Positions 1 to 7,917 of a stretch of DNA of 64,000 nucleotides are shown here, one piece after another (the stretch's first letter is position 1; each line of letters opens with the position of its first letter). Location of the stretch: positions 62,001-126,000 of the forward strand of contig QHXN01000027.1 in the NCBI GenBank assembly GCA_003222975.1. Direction: 5' to 3'. The notes beneath the pieces are model-generated. The model was not told the DNA's origin and ran no database searches. It worked only from the letters and a program-made list of their open reading frames with translations. This DNA comes from Acidobacteriota bacterium (GTDB lineage: Bacteria; Acidobacteriota; Blastocatellia; Pyrinomonadales; Pyrinomonadaceae). The position numbers were made by a program, and so were the translations under genes.

Positions 1-1
1 G

Positions 2-1699
2 CTGTTCGCGCTGTCGGCGGCCTTCGGCACGCAGGACGCGGAGAAGAAGGAGGAGGACGCGCGCCGGGACGCGCAGGAGAAGGCGAAGGTCGCCGAGGAG
101 GAAAAGCTCAAGGCCCAGGCCGAAGAGGCGCGCGCCGAAGCCGAGGCCCGGCGGAACCGGAAGGCGAAGGTCGCCAACGACATGTTCCGCGAGGGTGTCG
201 CGCTCGTGCAGAGGGGCGACTACGCGGACGCAGAGCAGTTGCTCGGCAGAGCGATCAACGGCTACAAGGACGTTGACGTGGCGAACGAGGAGGCCGTCGC
301 CGACTCGAAGGCGCAGCTCGGCAACATGTTCTTCACCATCGGCTATTCAAATTTCCTCGCGGGCGACACCGACCTCGCGAACGCCTACGGCCCGGCGGAG
401 CAGGTCGCTCAATTCAGGCGGAGCTACGACGACGCGGCGGCGATCTACGCCGGCCCGAAGGTCAAGTCGCCGGAGAAGGCAGCGACCACGCTCTTCACGC
501 TCGGCACGATGCTCCTGAAGTTCACGAAAGACGCGGACGACGAAGGCGTGACTCGCGCCGCCGACCCGACCGCCCCCAGTGACATAGAAGGACGTGTGCC
601 ATACCTCGGCATCCGGCCCAAGGCTTCGGTAGGGACTACCTACGCATCGTCCGCGGACGGCGAAAATCCGAAAGACTCGTTCAAGCAGCAGGCCGTCGAG
701 CGCTTCCGCAGCGCCTTCGACTTCTACCGCCGGACGTTCGAGGACAAGCGCAGCCGCGGCGACGAAGCGGGCGCGAAGGCCGCGCTCGAAGGGATGAGGA
801 AGGCGACGTATCAGGCCGGCAACTTCCTCTTTAAGGAGTCGAACGCCATGCGTTCGAGCGCCGACGCCGCCGCGAAAGTGAACGACTACCGCCGTCAGGC
901 CGCGCAACACTTCGAGCAGTTGCTCTCGCTCTCCGAAGGAGACGACGTTGATGTCGCGCGCCTGCTCGTCTGGCTCGGCGGGCTTTACTACGAACTCGGC
1001 GACGGGGCGAAGGCCGACAGCTACTTCGAGAGGGCGATCAGCGCCTTCCAGAAGCTCTCGCGGAAGTACGACAGGCCGGACGCGCTCAACGCCGTCATCA
1101 ACATCTCCGAGCGCGCGGGCCAGAGCGCGGTGGCCGCACACCTCGGCGAGCAGATGCTGGAGGAGCTTGAGCGTCTCAGCGCCAGGAATCGGCTGTACCT
1201 CCCCATGGAGGCGAGCACTCTCGCCTTCCTCGGTCGAATCCACGAGGGCGAGTCAGACCCCGGCTCTTTCGAGAAGGCCGTCGGCTATTACCGCCGTGCC
1301 GTCGAGACCTACGCGCGCGCCTACGGGCAGGACAAGTCGGCGACCGAACTCTCCTCGCGCCCGGCAGACCTCCTCCACATCGGCTCGGTCGCCAAAGGGA
1401 TCAACGACACCCGCCTCGCGCTCGACGCCTTCAACCTCGCCGCCGCCCTCGCGGGAGGGTCGAAGTTCGGCGACCACAGGCGGGAGGAGGCCGCCGCTTA
1501 TAGCGAGATGGGATCGGTCTATCTGCTCATGGGCGACGCCGGGAAGGCGCTCGACGCCTACGAGAAGTCGGCCAGACTCTACGGCGAGGTCGCGGGGGCG
1601 GAGTCGCCCGGGCACGGCAACGACGACGCGAAGGCGGAGCTTGAGCGCATCGAGAAAGTTATCACCGCGCTCAAGACCGCGCCCCCGTCGAAGAAGTGA
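2..1699 (+). CDS. TPR-repeat protein, 5' end outside the window
   Basis: The reading frame is already open at base 2 and runs to a TGA at 1697-1699, so this is the C-terminal 565 residues of a longer protein. The first residues in view (LFALSAAFG) are hydrophobic and are followed by a charged alanine/glutamate/lysine-rich stretch of about 45 residues that should form a coiled coil. The rest is helical with TPR-like periodicity, for example GDYADAEQLLGRAI, LGGLYYELGDGAKADSYFERAI and LMGDAGKALDAYEKSARLY. TPR arrays are protein-binding scaffolds; no catalytic motif is visible. In Acidobacteria such proteins often sit behind a kinase or a membrane anchor, but the N-terminus that would tell is missing. 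The first in-frame ATG, at 182, is internal and should not be used as the start. Confidence 0.8.
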   Translation: MFALSAAFGTQDAEKKEEDARRDAQEKAKVAEEEKLKAQAEEARAEAEARRNRKAKVANDMFREGVALVQRGDYADAEQLLGRAINGYKDVDVANEEAVADSKAQLGNMFFTIGYSNFLAGDTDLANAYGPAEQVAQFRRSYDDAAAIYAGPKVKSPEKAATTLFTLGTMLLKFTKDADDEGVTRAADPTAPSDIEGRVPYLGIRPKASVGTTYASSADGENPKDSFKQQAVERFRSAFDFYRRTFEDKRSRGDEAGAKAALEGMRKATYQAGNFLFKESNAMRSSADAAAKVNDYRRQAAQHFEQLLSLSEGDDVDVARLLVWLGGLYYELGDGAKADSYFERAISAFQKLSRKYDRPDALNAVINISERAGQSAVAAHLGEQMLEELERLSARNRLYLPMEASTLAFLGRIHEGESDPGSFEKAVGYYRRAVETYARAYGQDKSATELSSRPADLLHIGSVAKGINDTRLALDAFNLAAALAGGSKFGDHRREEAAAYSEMGSVYLLMGDAGKALDAYEKSARLYGEVAGAESPGHGNDDAKAELERIEKVITALKTAPPSKK

Positions 1700-1910
1700 G
1701 TGGAGAGAGCGCGCCGCGACCACGGCGGGTGAAAATCAAACCTGATAAGACGGGGCGTGATTCTTCTCGGCCCCCAGACTTCTGCCTTTCGCGCCTGTCT
1801 CCTCGCGGCGTCCGCGTTATGACATCAAAGTCTTTTAGTGGTAGCTTACTCACCTCAACAGTCACCGCGACGCCGAAGGGACGAGTCAGGCGCGGAGGTG
1901 TGTCCGAAAG

Positions 1911-2219
1911 ATGGGCTTCGAGGTCGAACGCTGGGGCGGGCGCGAGCCGCCCGACGCGCGCCGTCTGCGGCGGCAGTTGGAGATGGAAGGGTACAGCGTC
2001 TTCGAGTGGAGCGACCGCGCGGGCGCGTACTACCCGCCGCACAGCCACGCCGAGGATCAGTCGCACTGGGTCTTGAGCGGCGCGCTCACGCTCGTCGTCG
2101 AAGGCGAGGAGTACACGCTGCGCGCGGGCGACCGCGATCATCTTCCCGCGTGGACTGTCCACGAGGCGCGCGTCGGGGGCGGGGAGCCGGTCGTCTATCT
2201 CGTCGGCGCGAAATACTGA
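1911..2219 (+). CDS. Small single-domain cupin protein
   Basis: A 102-residue protein with one cupin barrel. Cupin motif 1 is visible as PPHSHAEDQSHWVLSGALTL (two His, Glu) and motif 2 as GDRDHLPAWTVHEARV (His). These residues usually bind one divalent metal. The length fits stand-alone cupins that act as small-molecule sensors, isomerases or dioxygenases; the substrate cannot be named. A good ribosome-binding site, GGAGGTG at 1894-1900, lies 10 bases before the ATG and fixes the start. The next gene begins 26 bases downstream, so the two may be co-transcribed, though no functional link is evident. Confidence 0.82.
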   Translation: MGFEVERWGGREPPDARRLRRQLEMEGYSVFEWSDRAGAYYPPHSHAEDQSHWVLSGALTLVVEGEEYTLRAGDRDHLPAWTVHEARVGGGEPVVYLVGAKY

Positions 2220-2245
2220 CGGAAGAAATCCGGCGCGAAACACCG

Positions 2246-4096
2246 ATGGAAGAAACGGGCTACAAGTTAATCGCCGATGAGGCCAACGTCGGGCCGGCCT
2301 GTGAGTCGCTTTCGCGCCGGCCCGAAATCGGCTTCGACACGGAGACGACCGCCCTCTCCCCCCTCGACGAGAAGAAGGGCACGCGCGTGCGGCTCGTACA
2401 GCTCGCCTCGGACGATGCCGCCTACGTTTTCGACCTTGACAAGCTCGCGCCCGGCGGCGACGCGGCCCGCGCCGAAGCGCTCGAACCCCTGCGCCGTCTG
2501 CTCGCCTCAACACGGCCCGTCAAGATCGCGCACAACGCGAAGTTCGACGCGAAGTGGGTCAGACACTTCCTCGGCGTCGAGCTGTGCGGCGACTACGACT
2601 CGCGCGCCGCAGGCAAGAACGAGGTCGAGCGCGGCGGACTCTTCGACACGCTGCTCGCCAGCCAGCTCGTCAGCGCGGGCGAGCAGGAAGACCGCCACAG
2701 CCTCGCCGTCGTCGCCGAGCGCTACCTTGGCAAGACCGTTGACAAGACCCTCCAGGTGAGCGACTGGGGCGGCGAGCTTTCCCCGGCGCAGATCGAATAC
2801 GCCGCGCGCGACGCGGCGCTCATGCTGCCCCTGCGCGCCAAACTCGTCGGAGCTTTGCGCGCCAACTCGCTCACGCGCATCGCGCAGCTCGAATTCGAGT
2901 GCGTCGTCCCTTTGGCCGCGCTCGAACTCGCCGGCATCTATCTCGAACAGGCGTGCTGGCGCGGCAAGCTCAAAGAGATCGAGCGGCGGCGCAACGAACT
3001 CTACGAGCGATTGCAGGACGAGCTGGCCGAGGAGCCGGCGCAGCAGTCGCTCTTCGGCCCCGTCCGCGCTGACTTGAACCTCGACTCGCACGTCCAACTG
3101 ACGCGCGCCCTCACCCGCGTCATCGGCGACCCCAAACGCATCCCCGACTCGACGCGCAACTGGAAGCTGGAGCCGCTCGCCGCCGAGTTCCCCGTCGTCG
3201 GGCGCATACTCGAATATCGCACGCTCCAGAAGACGCTCAAGTTCGGCGAGACGCTGCTCGAATCCGTCAACCCTGAGACGGGCCGCATCCACCCGCACTT
3301 CCACCAGATCGGCGCTCCGACCGGGAGGATGAGCTGCACCGACCCGAACGTGCAGCAGATACCGCACGCCTTCGACATGCGCCGCTGCTTCCGCGCGCCC
3401 GAAGGGCGCAAGCTCGTCGTGGCCGACTACTCGCAGATCGAGCTGCGCATCCTCGCCGATTTCACCAATGATCGCGGCTTCGTCGAGGCCTTCCGCTCCG
3501 GCGCAGACCTCCATCGCACGACCGCCGCGCAGGTCTTCAATGTTCCGGTCGAGTCGGTGAGCAAAGAGCAGCGCGACTTCGCCAAGCGCCTCAACTTCGG
3601 CGTCGTCTACGGCATCGGCGCGCGCCGCTTCGCGCTTTTGACGGGCCTGAAGGAGACGGAGGCGGAAGACCTCCTGCGCCGCTACTTCTCGACCTACCGC
3701 GAGCTGGACGCGTGGCTGCGCGAGGCGGGCCAGAAGGCCGTGCGCGAACGTACCGCGCTGCGCACGGTCGCGGGCCGCCTCTTCCGCTTCAACTTCGACC
3801 CTGAAGACAAGCAGGCCGCCTCGCTCGCCCAGCGCAACGGTAAAAATGCGCCTATCCAGGGCAGCAGCGCGGACATCATCAAGCGCGCGCTCCGACTGTT
3901 GCATGACCACCTGCGCGGCACGGGCGCGGCAATCGTCAATGTTATTCACGACGAGATCGTCGTCGAGTGCGCGGCGGGAGGCGCGGAAGGGGTGTCGAAG
4001 ACGGTCGAGGAGGCGATGTGCGCGGCGGGCGAGGAGTACGTCCGTGCTGTTCCCGTCAACGTCGAGGCGAAGGTCGCCGACGAGTGGGTCAAGTGA
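2246..4096 (+). CDS. Family A DNA polymerase with 3'-5' exonuclease, no 5' nuclease
   Basis: A 616-residue protein resembling the Klenow part of DNA polymerase I. The N-terminal third is a DnaQ/RNase D-type 3'-5' exonuclease with an intact first acidic motif (DTETT, Asp at about residue 31) and a later YAARDAALM block. The C-terminal half is a family A polymerase: motif A DYSQIELR (Asp near 394), the O-helix block RDFAKRLNFGVVYGIG and motif C HDE near residue 568. The 5' nuclease domain of full PolI is absent and there is no room for it, since the cupin gene ends 26 bases upstream. The frame is open further upstream, but that stretch overlaps the cupin in another frame and looks nothing like a polymerase, so ATG 2246 is preferred. 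It probably serves repair or gap filling. Confidence 0.9.
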   Translation: MEETGYKLIADEANVGPACESLSRRPEIGFDTETTALSPLDEKKGTRVRLVQLASDDAAYVFDLDKLAPGGDAARAEALEPLRRLLASTRPVKIAHNAKFDAKWVRHFLGVELCGDYDSRAAGKNEVERGGLFDTLLASQLVSAGEQEDRHSLAVVAERYLGKTVDKTLQVSDWGGELSPAQIEYAARDAALMLPLRAKLVGALRANSLTRIAQLEFECVVPLAALELAGIYLEQACWRGKLKEIERRRNELYERLQDELAEEPAQQSLFGPVRADLNLDSHVQLTRALTRVIGDPKRIPDSTRNWKLEPLAAEFPVVGRILEYRTLQKTLKFGETLLESVNPETGRIHPHFHQIGAPTGRMSCTDPNVQQIPHAFDMRRCFRAPEGRKLVVADYSQIELRILADFTNDRGFVEAFRSGADLHRTTAAQVFNVPVESVSKEQRDFAKRLNFGVVYGIGARRFALLTGLKETEAEDLLRRYFSTYRELDAWLREAGQKAVRERTALRTVAGRLFRFNFDPEDKQAASLAQRNGKNAPIQGSSADIIKRALRLLHDHLRGTGAAIVNVIHDEIVVECAAGGAEGVSKTVEEAMCAAGEEYVRAVPVNVEAKVADEWVK

Positions 4097-4098
4097 AA

Positions 4099-4218
4099 CA
4101 GGAGGCAGACAGCAGGGGCAGGAAGCAGGGATTGTCTGGTGCGGGCGTTGGCGGTGTCACCCGTCACGTTCGTCAAGAATGGTTTTACCTGCCTCCTGCT
4201 CCTGCCGTCTGCCTCCTG
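4099..4218. repeat. Inverted repeat, CCTGCCT-type units, at a convergent gene end
   Basis: Arms at 4099-4129 and 4188-4218 pair over 31 bases with three mismatches, all transitions, around a 58-base loop. Each arm is built of slipping CCTGCCT/CTCCTGC-like units of about 7 bases. It lies between the convergent polymerase and permease genes and could terminate both, but no T-tract follows either arm. The right arm is translated as the C-terminal tail of the permease. Confidence 0.75.
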
Positions 4219-5710
4219 CCTTATGCTGCCAGGCGAAATAGACGGGCAGCCCCGTGAGGACGATGAGGAAGCCGATGCCGGAGGTCTGCGGGGCGAGATA
4301 GACGAGGTCGAGCGTGAGGAGCGAGGCCAGAAGGATGTAGAGGGCCGGCACGAAAGGGTAGCCGGGCGTGCGGTAGGGGCGCGGCTCGCCGGGCGCTTTG
4401 CGGCGCAGACGGATGACAGCGCCGACCATCAGCGTGTAGAAGACGAGGTCGGCAGGGATGATGTATTCGAGCAGTTGCGTGTAAACGTTGCCGTAGGTGA
4501 CGGCGACCGTGCCGGCGCTCGCGGTCTGCGTGACGGTGCGCGGCAGCGTCAGCAGCGCGGCCCAGAGGCCCTGCACGGCGAGCGCGACCGCCGGCACGTG
4601 GCGCGCGTTCAGGCGCGAGACGCGCTTGAAGAACAGACGGTCGCAGGCCATCGCGTAATAGACGCGCGCGCCCGCGAGGATCAAGCCGTTGTCGCAGCCG
4701 AAGGTCGAGATGATAATCGCCGCCGCCATCAGTGTCGTGCCCGCCGGCCCGAGCGCCGCCTGCATCGTCGCCGTGGCGATGCTGTTCGGCGGCCTCTGCA
4801 TCAAGGGGAGCGGCAGCGTCACGACGTATGCGACGTTGGCGAGCAGGTAGAGGCCGACGACCAGGCCGCAGCCCGCGAGCAGGGCGCGCGGCAGATTCCT
4901 TCCGGGGTCGCGCACCTCGCTCCCCATGAAGGTCACGTTGTTCCAGGCCGACTGTGCGAACAGAGGCCCCGTCATCGCGCGCCCCAGAATCATCACGAGC
5001 GCGAGCGCGCCCGCCGCCTGTAGCCCCGGCTGCGCCGTCTGCGGCGTCCACCCGTTCGCCTGCGGAGTCCACCACGAAGAAGTGTAAGCCGCGCTCGCGT
5101 GATTCCATCCGAGCAAGAGGCCGATGAGGATGAGGCCCGCGAGTGCCGCCGTCTTCGTGAAGGTGAAAGTGTTCTGGATGAGCTTACCCGTTTTGAGGCC
5201 GCGCGTGTTCGTGAGCGTGAGCAAGGCGATGAGGATGACTGCCGTGAGCTGCTCGGTCGAGAGCGAGACGGCGTAGCCGCCCGACAGCCTGAGCGGCGCA
5301 ACGAGGTAGTTGTCGCCTGAGACCCACGGCACAAGCACCCCCGCGAAGCGCGCGAACGCCACCGCGACCGCCGCAATCGTCCCCGTCTGCACGACGAGGA
5401 AGAGAGACCAGCCGAACAGGAACCCCGACGAGGGGCCGTAGGCTTCGCGCAGGAAGACGTACTGCCCGCCCGCGCGCGGCATCATCGCCGCCAGCTCCGC
5501 GCAGCACAGCGCGCCCGTCACGGTCAGGAGTCCCGCGAGCGCCCACGCCGTCAAAAGCCAGCCCGGCGAGCCGACGAGCCTTGAGGACTCAGCCGACGTG
5601 ATGAAAATCCCCGACCCGATCATCGAGCCGACGACGATCATCGTCGCGTCCGTCAGGCCCAGGCCCTTCAACAGGCGCTCCGGCTGTAGCTCTGCGTCTT
5701 GCTCTGGCAT
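4157..5710 (-). CDS. APC-superfamily amino acid permease
   Basis: A 517-residue integral membrane protein of the amino acid-polyamine-organocation superfamily, with about 12 hydrophobic segments. The family hallmark in the first helix, GSMIGSGIF, is present near residue 30, and the second segment carries the CCAELAAMMPRAGGQYVFL consensus seen in LAT- and YfnA-like transporters. It should move amino acids across the inner membrane; the substrate is not evident. The start has no competitor nearby. The last dozen residues (RRQEQEAG and onward) are encoded by an intergenic inverted repeat, so the natural C-terminus has probably been extended. It is transcribed divergently from the nucleotide-sugar dehydrogenase, with a 248-base gap between them. 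Confidence 0.9.
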   Translation of the reverse strand: MPEQDAELQPERLLKGLGLTDATMIVVGSMIGSGIFITSAESSRLVGSPGWLLTAWALAGLLTVTGALCCAELAAMMPRAGGQYVFLREAYGPSSGFLFGWSLFLVVQTGTIAAVAVAFARFAGVLVPWVSGDNYLVAPLRLSGGYAVSLSTEQLTAVILIALLTLTNTRGLKTGKLIQNTFTFTKTAALAGLILIGLLLGWNHASAAYTSSWWTPQANGWTPQTAQPGLQAAGALALVMILGRAMTGPLFAQSAWNNVTFMGSEVRDPGRNLPRALLAGCGLVVGLYLLANVAYVVTLPLPLMQRPPNSIATATMQAALGPAGTTLMAAAIIISTFGCDNGLILAGARVYYAMACDRLFFKRVSRLNARHVPAVALAVQGLWAALLTLPRTVTQTASAGTVAVTYGNVYTQLLEYIIPADLVFYTLMVGAVIRLRRKAPGEPRPYRTPGYPFVPALYILLASLLTLDLVYLAPQTSGIGFLIVLTGLPVYFAWQHKAGGRRQEQEAGKTILDERDG

Positions 5711-5861
5711 TCGCTTTCACGCGGCGGAGAACTGAACTCGTCAGAAGGCGAACGAAGCGGGCGTATGTTGGGCCGTGTGGCCGCGACTTGTCAATCGAAA
5801 TGAGGGGCGGCGCACACGGCCCGCCGAGGATGACGCCTGCGCCCGCCGAAGTCGGGCTTCC

Positions 5862-5890
5862 TTGACAGCCGTGCGAAGACTTGCCTAGTC
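5862..5890 (+). promoter_or_regulatory. Possible sigma70-type promoter for the nucleotide-sugar operon
   Basis: TTGACA at 5862-5867 matches the -35 consensus exactly. About 17-18 bases on, TAGTCT is a poor -10 match (3 of 6). It lies about 70-100 bases before the dehydrogenase start in the divergent intergenic gap. The call rests on the -35 box alone; Acidobacterial promoters are poorly defined. Confidence 0.25.
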
Positions 5891-5958
5891 TGGAACTTCG
5901 GAGAGCGCGCGTGACGCGCCTCGTTGCCCTGCAATCTTGAATCCGTTTCTTTCCACCT

Positions 5959-7296
5959 ATGATCAAGGACGACATCAGACATCTCATCGAAACGCGCGCC
6001 GCGCGCGTCGGGGTCATCGGGCTGGGCTACGTCGGGCTGCCGCTGGCGGTGGAGTTCGCGCGCAAGGGGCTTCGCGCCGTCGGCTTCGAGGTGGACTCGA
6101 AGAAGGCCGCGCTCGTCAACCGCGGCGAATCTTACATCGGCGACGTGCACGGGGGCGTGCTCCGCGAGGCGGTCGCCTCCGAACGCCTGCACGCGACCAC
6201 AGACTTCGACGAACTGTCCTCGTGCGACGCCATCATCATCTGCGTCCCGACCCCCCTGCGGAAGACGAAGGAGCCGGACATCTCCTACATCCTCGCCGCC
6301 GCCTCGGAGATACAGAAGCGGCTCAGGCGCGGCCAGCTCGTCGTGCTCGAATCAACGACCTATCCGGGGACGACCGACGAGGTGCTGCTGCCGATCTTCG
6401 AGGAGCGCGGACTCCACCTCGACGAAGATTTCCTGCTGGCCTTCTCGCCCGAACGCGTTGACCCCGGCAACCCGCAGTTTCACACCGACAACATCCCGAA
6501 GGTGGTCGGCGGCTGCACGGACGACTCGACGGAGGCGGCGGCCACGCTCTACGGCCAGATAGTCCGTGAGGTGCACGCCGTCTCGTCGGCGCGCGTCGCG
6601 GAGGCGGCGAAGCTCCTGGAGAACACCTTCCGCGCGGTGAACATCGGCATGGCGAACGAGATGGCGCGTCTGTGCTACCACCTCGGCATAGACACCTGGG
6701 AGGTCATCCGCGCCGCGGCCACCAAGCCCTTCGGCTTCATGCCCTTCTACCCCGGCCCCGGCATCGGCGGCCACTGCATCCCCTTAGACCCGCACTACCT
6801 TTCGTGGAAGGCGCGGCAGCACGGGTTTGATTCGCGCTTCATCGGCCTGGCCGAGGAGGTCAACTCGCGGATGCCGGAGCACGTCGTCACGCTCGTCGCG
6901 GACGGGTTGAACGACGAGCAGAAGAGCTTGAAAGGCTCGCGCGTGCTGCTCCTGGGCGTCGCCTACAAGAAAGACATTGACGACGTGCGGGAAAGCCCCG
7001 CCCTCTCGATCATTGACCGCCTGCGCGCGAAGGGCGCGCAGGTGCGCTACCACGACCCGTTCGTCGCGGAGCTTCGCTTCGACGACGCGCACACCGAAGC
7101 GGGCGGCGAGCCGCTACAGTCCGTGCCGCTCACCGACGACGAGCTTTCGAAGGCGGACTGCTGCGTCATCGTCACGGACCACGGCGGGGTTGACTACGTG
7201 AAGGTGTGCCAGCTCTCCAAGCTCATCGTTGACACTCGCAACGCCCTCTCGCGCGATCTGCGCCGCGACAGTTGCGCCAGGATCGTCAGGCTGTAA
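5959..7296 (+). CDS. UDP-sugar 6-dehydrogenase (WecC/WbpA-type)
   Basis: A 445-residue NAD-dependent nucleotide-sugar dehydrogenase, which oxidises the C6 hydroxyl of a UDP-sugar to a uronate in two steps. The N-terminal Rossmann motif GLGYVGLPLA is followed by the CVPTPL loop, the ESTTYPGTT block, the central dimerisation helices and GPGIGGHCIPLDP, whose Cys (residue 273) is the catalytic nucleophile. The C-terminal domain has LGVAYKKDIDDVRESPA. The sequence looks closer to the UDP-HexNAc branch (WecC, WbpA) than to UDP-glucose dehydrogenases, and a UDP-GlcNAc 2-epimerase lies 620 bases downstream, which suggests UDP-ManNAcA or UDP-GlcNAcA for surface polysaccharide. The exact substrate is inference. 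No strong Shine-Dalgarno precedes the ATG. Confidence 0.9.
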   Translation: MIKDDIRHLIETRAARVGVIGLGYVGLPLAVEFARKGLRAVGFEVDSKKAALVNRGESYIGDVHGGVLREAVASERLHATTDFDELSSCDAIIICVPTPLRKTKEPDISYILAAASEIQKRLRRGQLVVLESTTYPGTTDEVLLPIFEERGLHLDEDFLLAFSPERVDPGNPQFHTDNIPKVVGGCTDDSTEAAATLYGQIVREVHAVSSARVAEAAKLLENTFRAVNIGMANEMARLCYHLGIDTWEVIRAAATKPFGFMPFYPGPGIGGHCIPLDPHYLSWKARQHGFDSRFIGLAEEVNSRMPEHVVTLVADGLNDEQKSLKGSRVLLLGVAYKKDIDDVRESPALSIIDRLRAKGAQVRYHDPFVAELRFDDAHTEAGGEPLQSVPLTDDELSKADCCVIVTDHGGVDYVKVCQLSKLIVDTRNALSRDLRRDSCARIVRL

Positions 7297-7315
7297 GGCG
7301 GCAAGGTGCTTCAGG

Positions 7316-7645
7316 ATGAAGCTTCCCAATGTTGAACGCGCCGTCGTGAGTATCGCTAAGCTGCGCGACTACAGCCTCAATCCACAGCACGAGGCTGGGA
7401 AGCATAAGGCGCGCGTCTTCAAGGCCGCGCTCGGTCTTACCGCGGGCGACCTCAAATGGCTGCGGGAAAAGATTCTGATGGCAGTTCAGTCGGAGGAAGC
7501 GATTGCCCGCCCCGCGTCCCCTTTTGGTATACACTTCGTTGACATCCTGATTGAGCGCGAAGGACGCAAAGCCCTGGTGCGCACGGCGTGGATTATCGAA
7601 TACGGCACGGACTTTCCGAGGCTGACGAGTTGTTATGTGCTGTGA
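7316..7645 (+). CDS. DUF6883-family small protein
   Basis: A 109-residue protein beginning MKLPNVERAVV, with the block KLRDYSLNPQHEAGKHKARVF and a C-terminal IEYGTDFPRLTSCYV. This layout (KLxxYxLNPxHxxGxxKAxxF, then a strand with TAWI) is what I know as DUF6883, seen as a free-standing protein and as a C-terminal module of some polymorphic toxins and phage head proteins. Its biochemical role is unknown. ATG 7316 is chosen because the longer frame upstream only re-reads the end of the dehydrogenase gene and the conserved block starts here. It is followed after 6 bases by a DUF4926 gene, a frequent partner, and the pair splits a nucleotide-sugar gene set. Confidence 0.78.
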   Translation: MKLPNVERAVVSIAKLRDYSLNPQHEAGKHKARVFKAALGLTAGDLKWLREKILMAVQSEEAIARPASPFGIHFVDILIEREGRKALVRTAWIIEYGTDFPRLTSCYVL

Positions 7646-7651
7646 AAGGAC

Positions 7652-7888
7652 ATGGCGATGCAGGGGATCAAAGAGAACGACCTGATCGCGTTGCTGGTGG
7701 ACTTGCCGGATAAGGGTCTGCGCCGCGGCGCTGTCGGGACGGTGGTTGAGGTCTTCGAGCAGAACGAGCACCATCCGGGCGGCTACGTGGTCGAGTTCGT
7801 CGCGGAGACGGGCGAGGTGTACGCCCACGCCGACATCACCGACGAGTCGCAGGTCGTCCAGCTCCGTTTCAGGCGCGAGGCGGCTTAG
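7652..7888 (+). CDS. DUF4926-family small protein
   Basis: A 78-residue protein with the SH3-like beta-barrel pattern of DUF4926: KENDLIALLVDLPDKGLRRG, then AVGTVVEVFE, GGYVVEFV and a short acidic C-terminal segment. It begins 6 bases after the DUF6883 gene, so the two are almost certainly translated from one message. The family is acidic and small and is commonly seen beside DUF6883 genes, which makes a toxin-antitoxin or immunity-type pairing possible, but nothing in the sequence proves this. ATG 7652 is supported by spacing and by the fit to the family N-terminus. Confidence 0.8.
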   Translation: MAMQGIKENDLIALLVDLPDKGLRRGAVGTVVEVFEQNEHHPGGYVVEFVAETGEVYAHADITDESQVVQLRFRREAA

Positions 7889-7917
7889 CCGGGGCTTGAG
7901 CGCGGCGCGGAAGCTTA

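Noticed and set aside
1838-2245. Upstream extension of the polymerase frame
   Set aside because: It overlaps the cupin gene in another frame, has arginine/alanine-rich shadow composition, and the polymerase homology begins at 2246.
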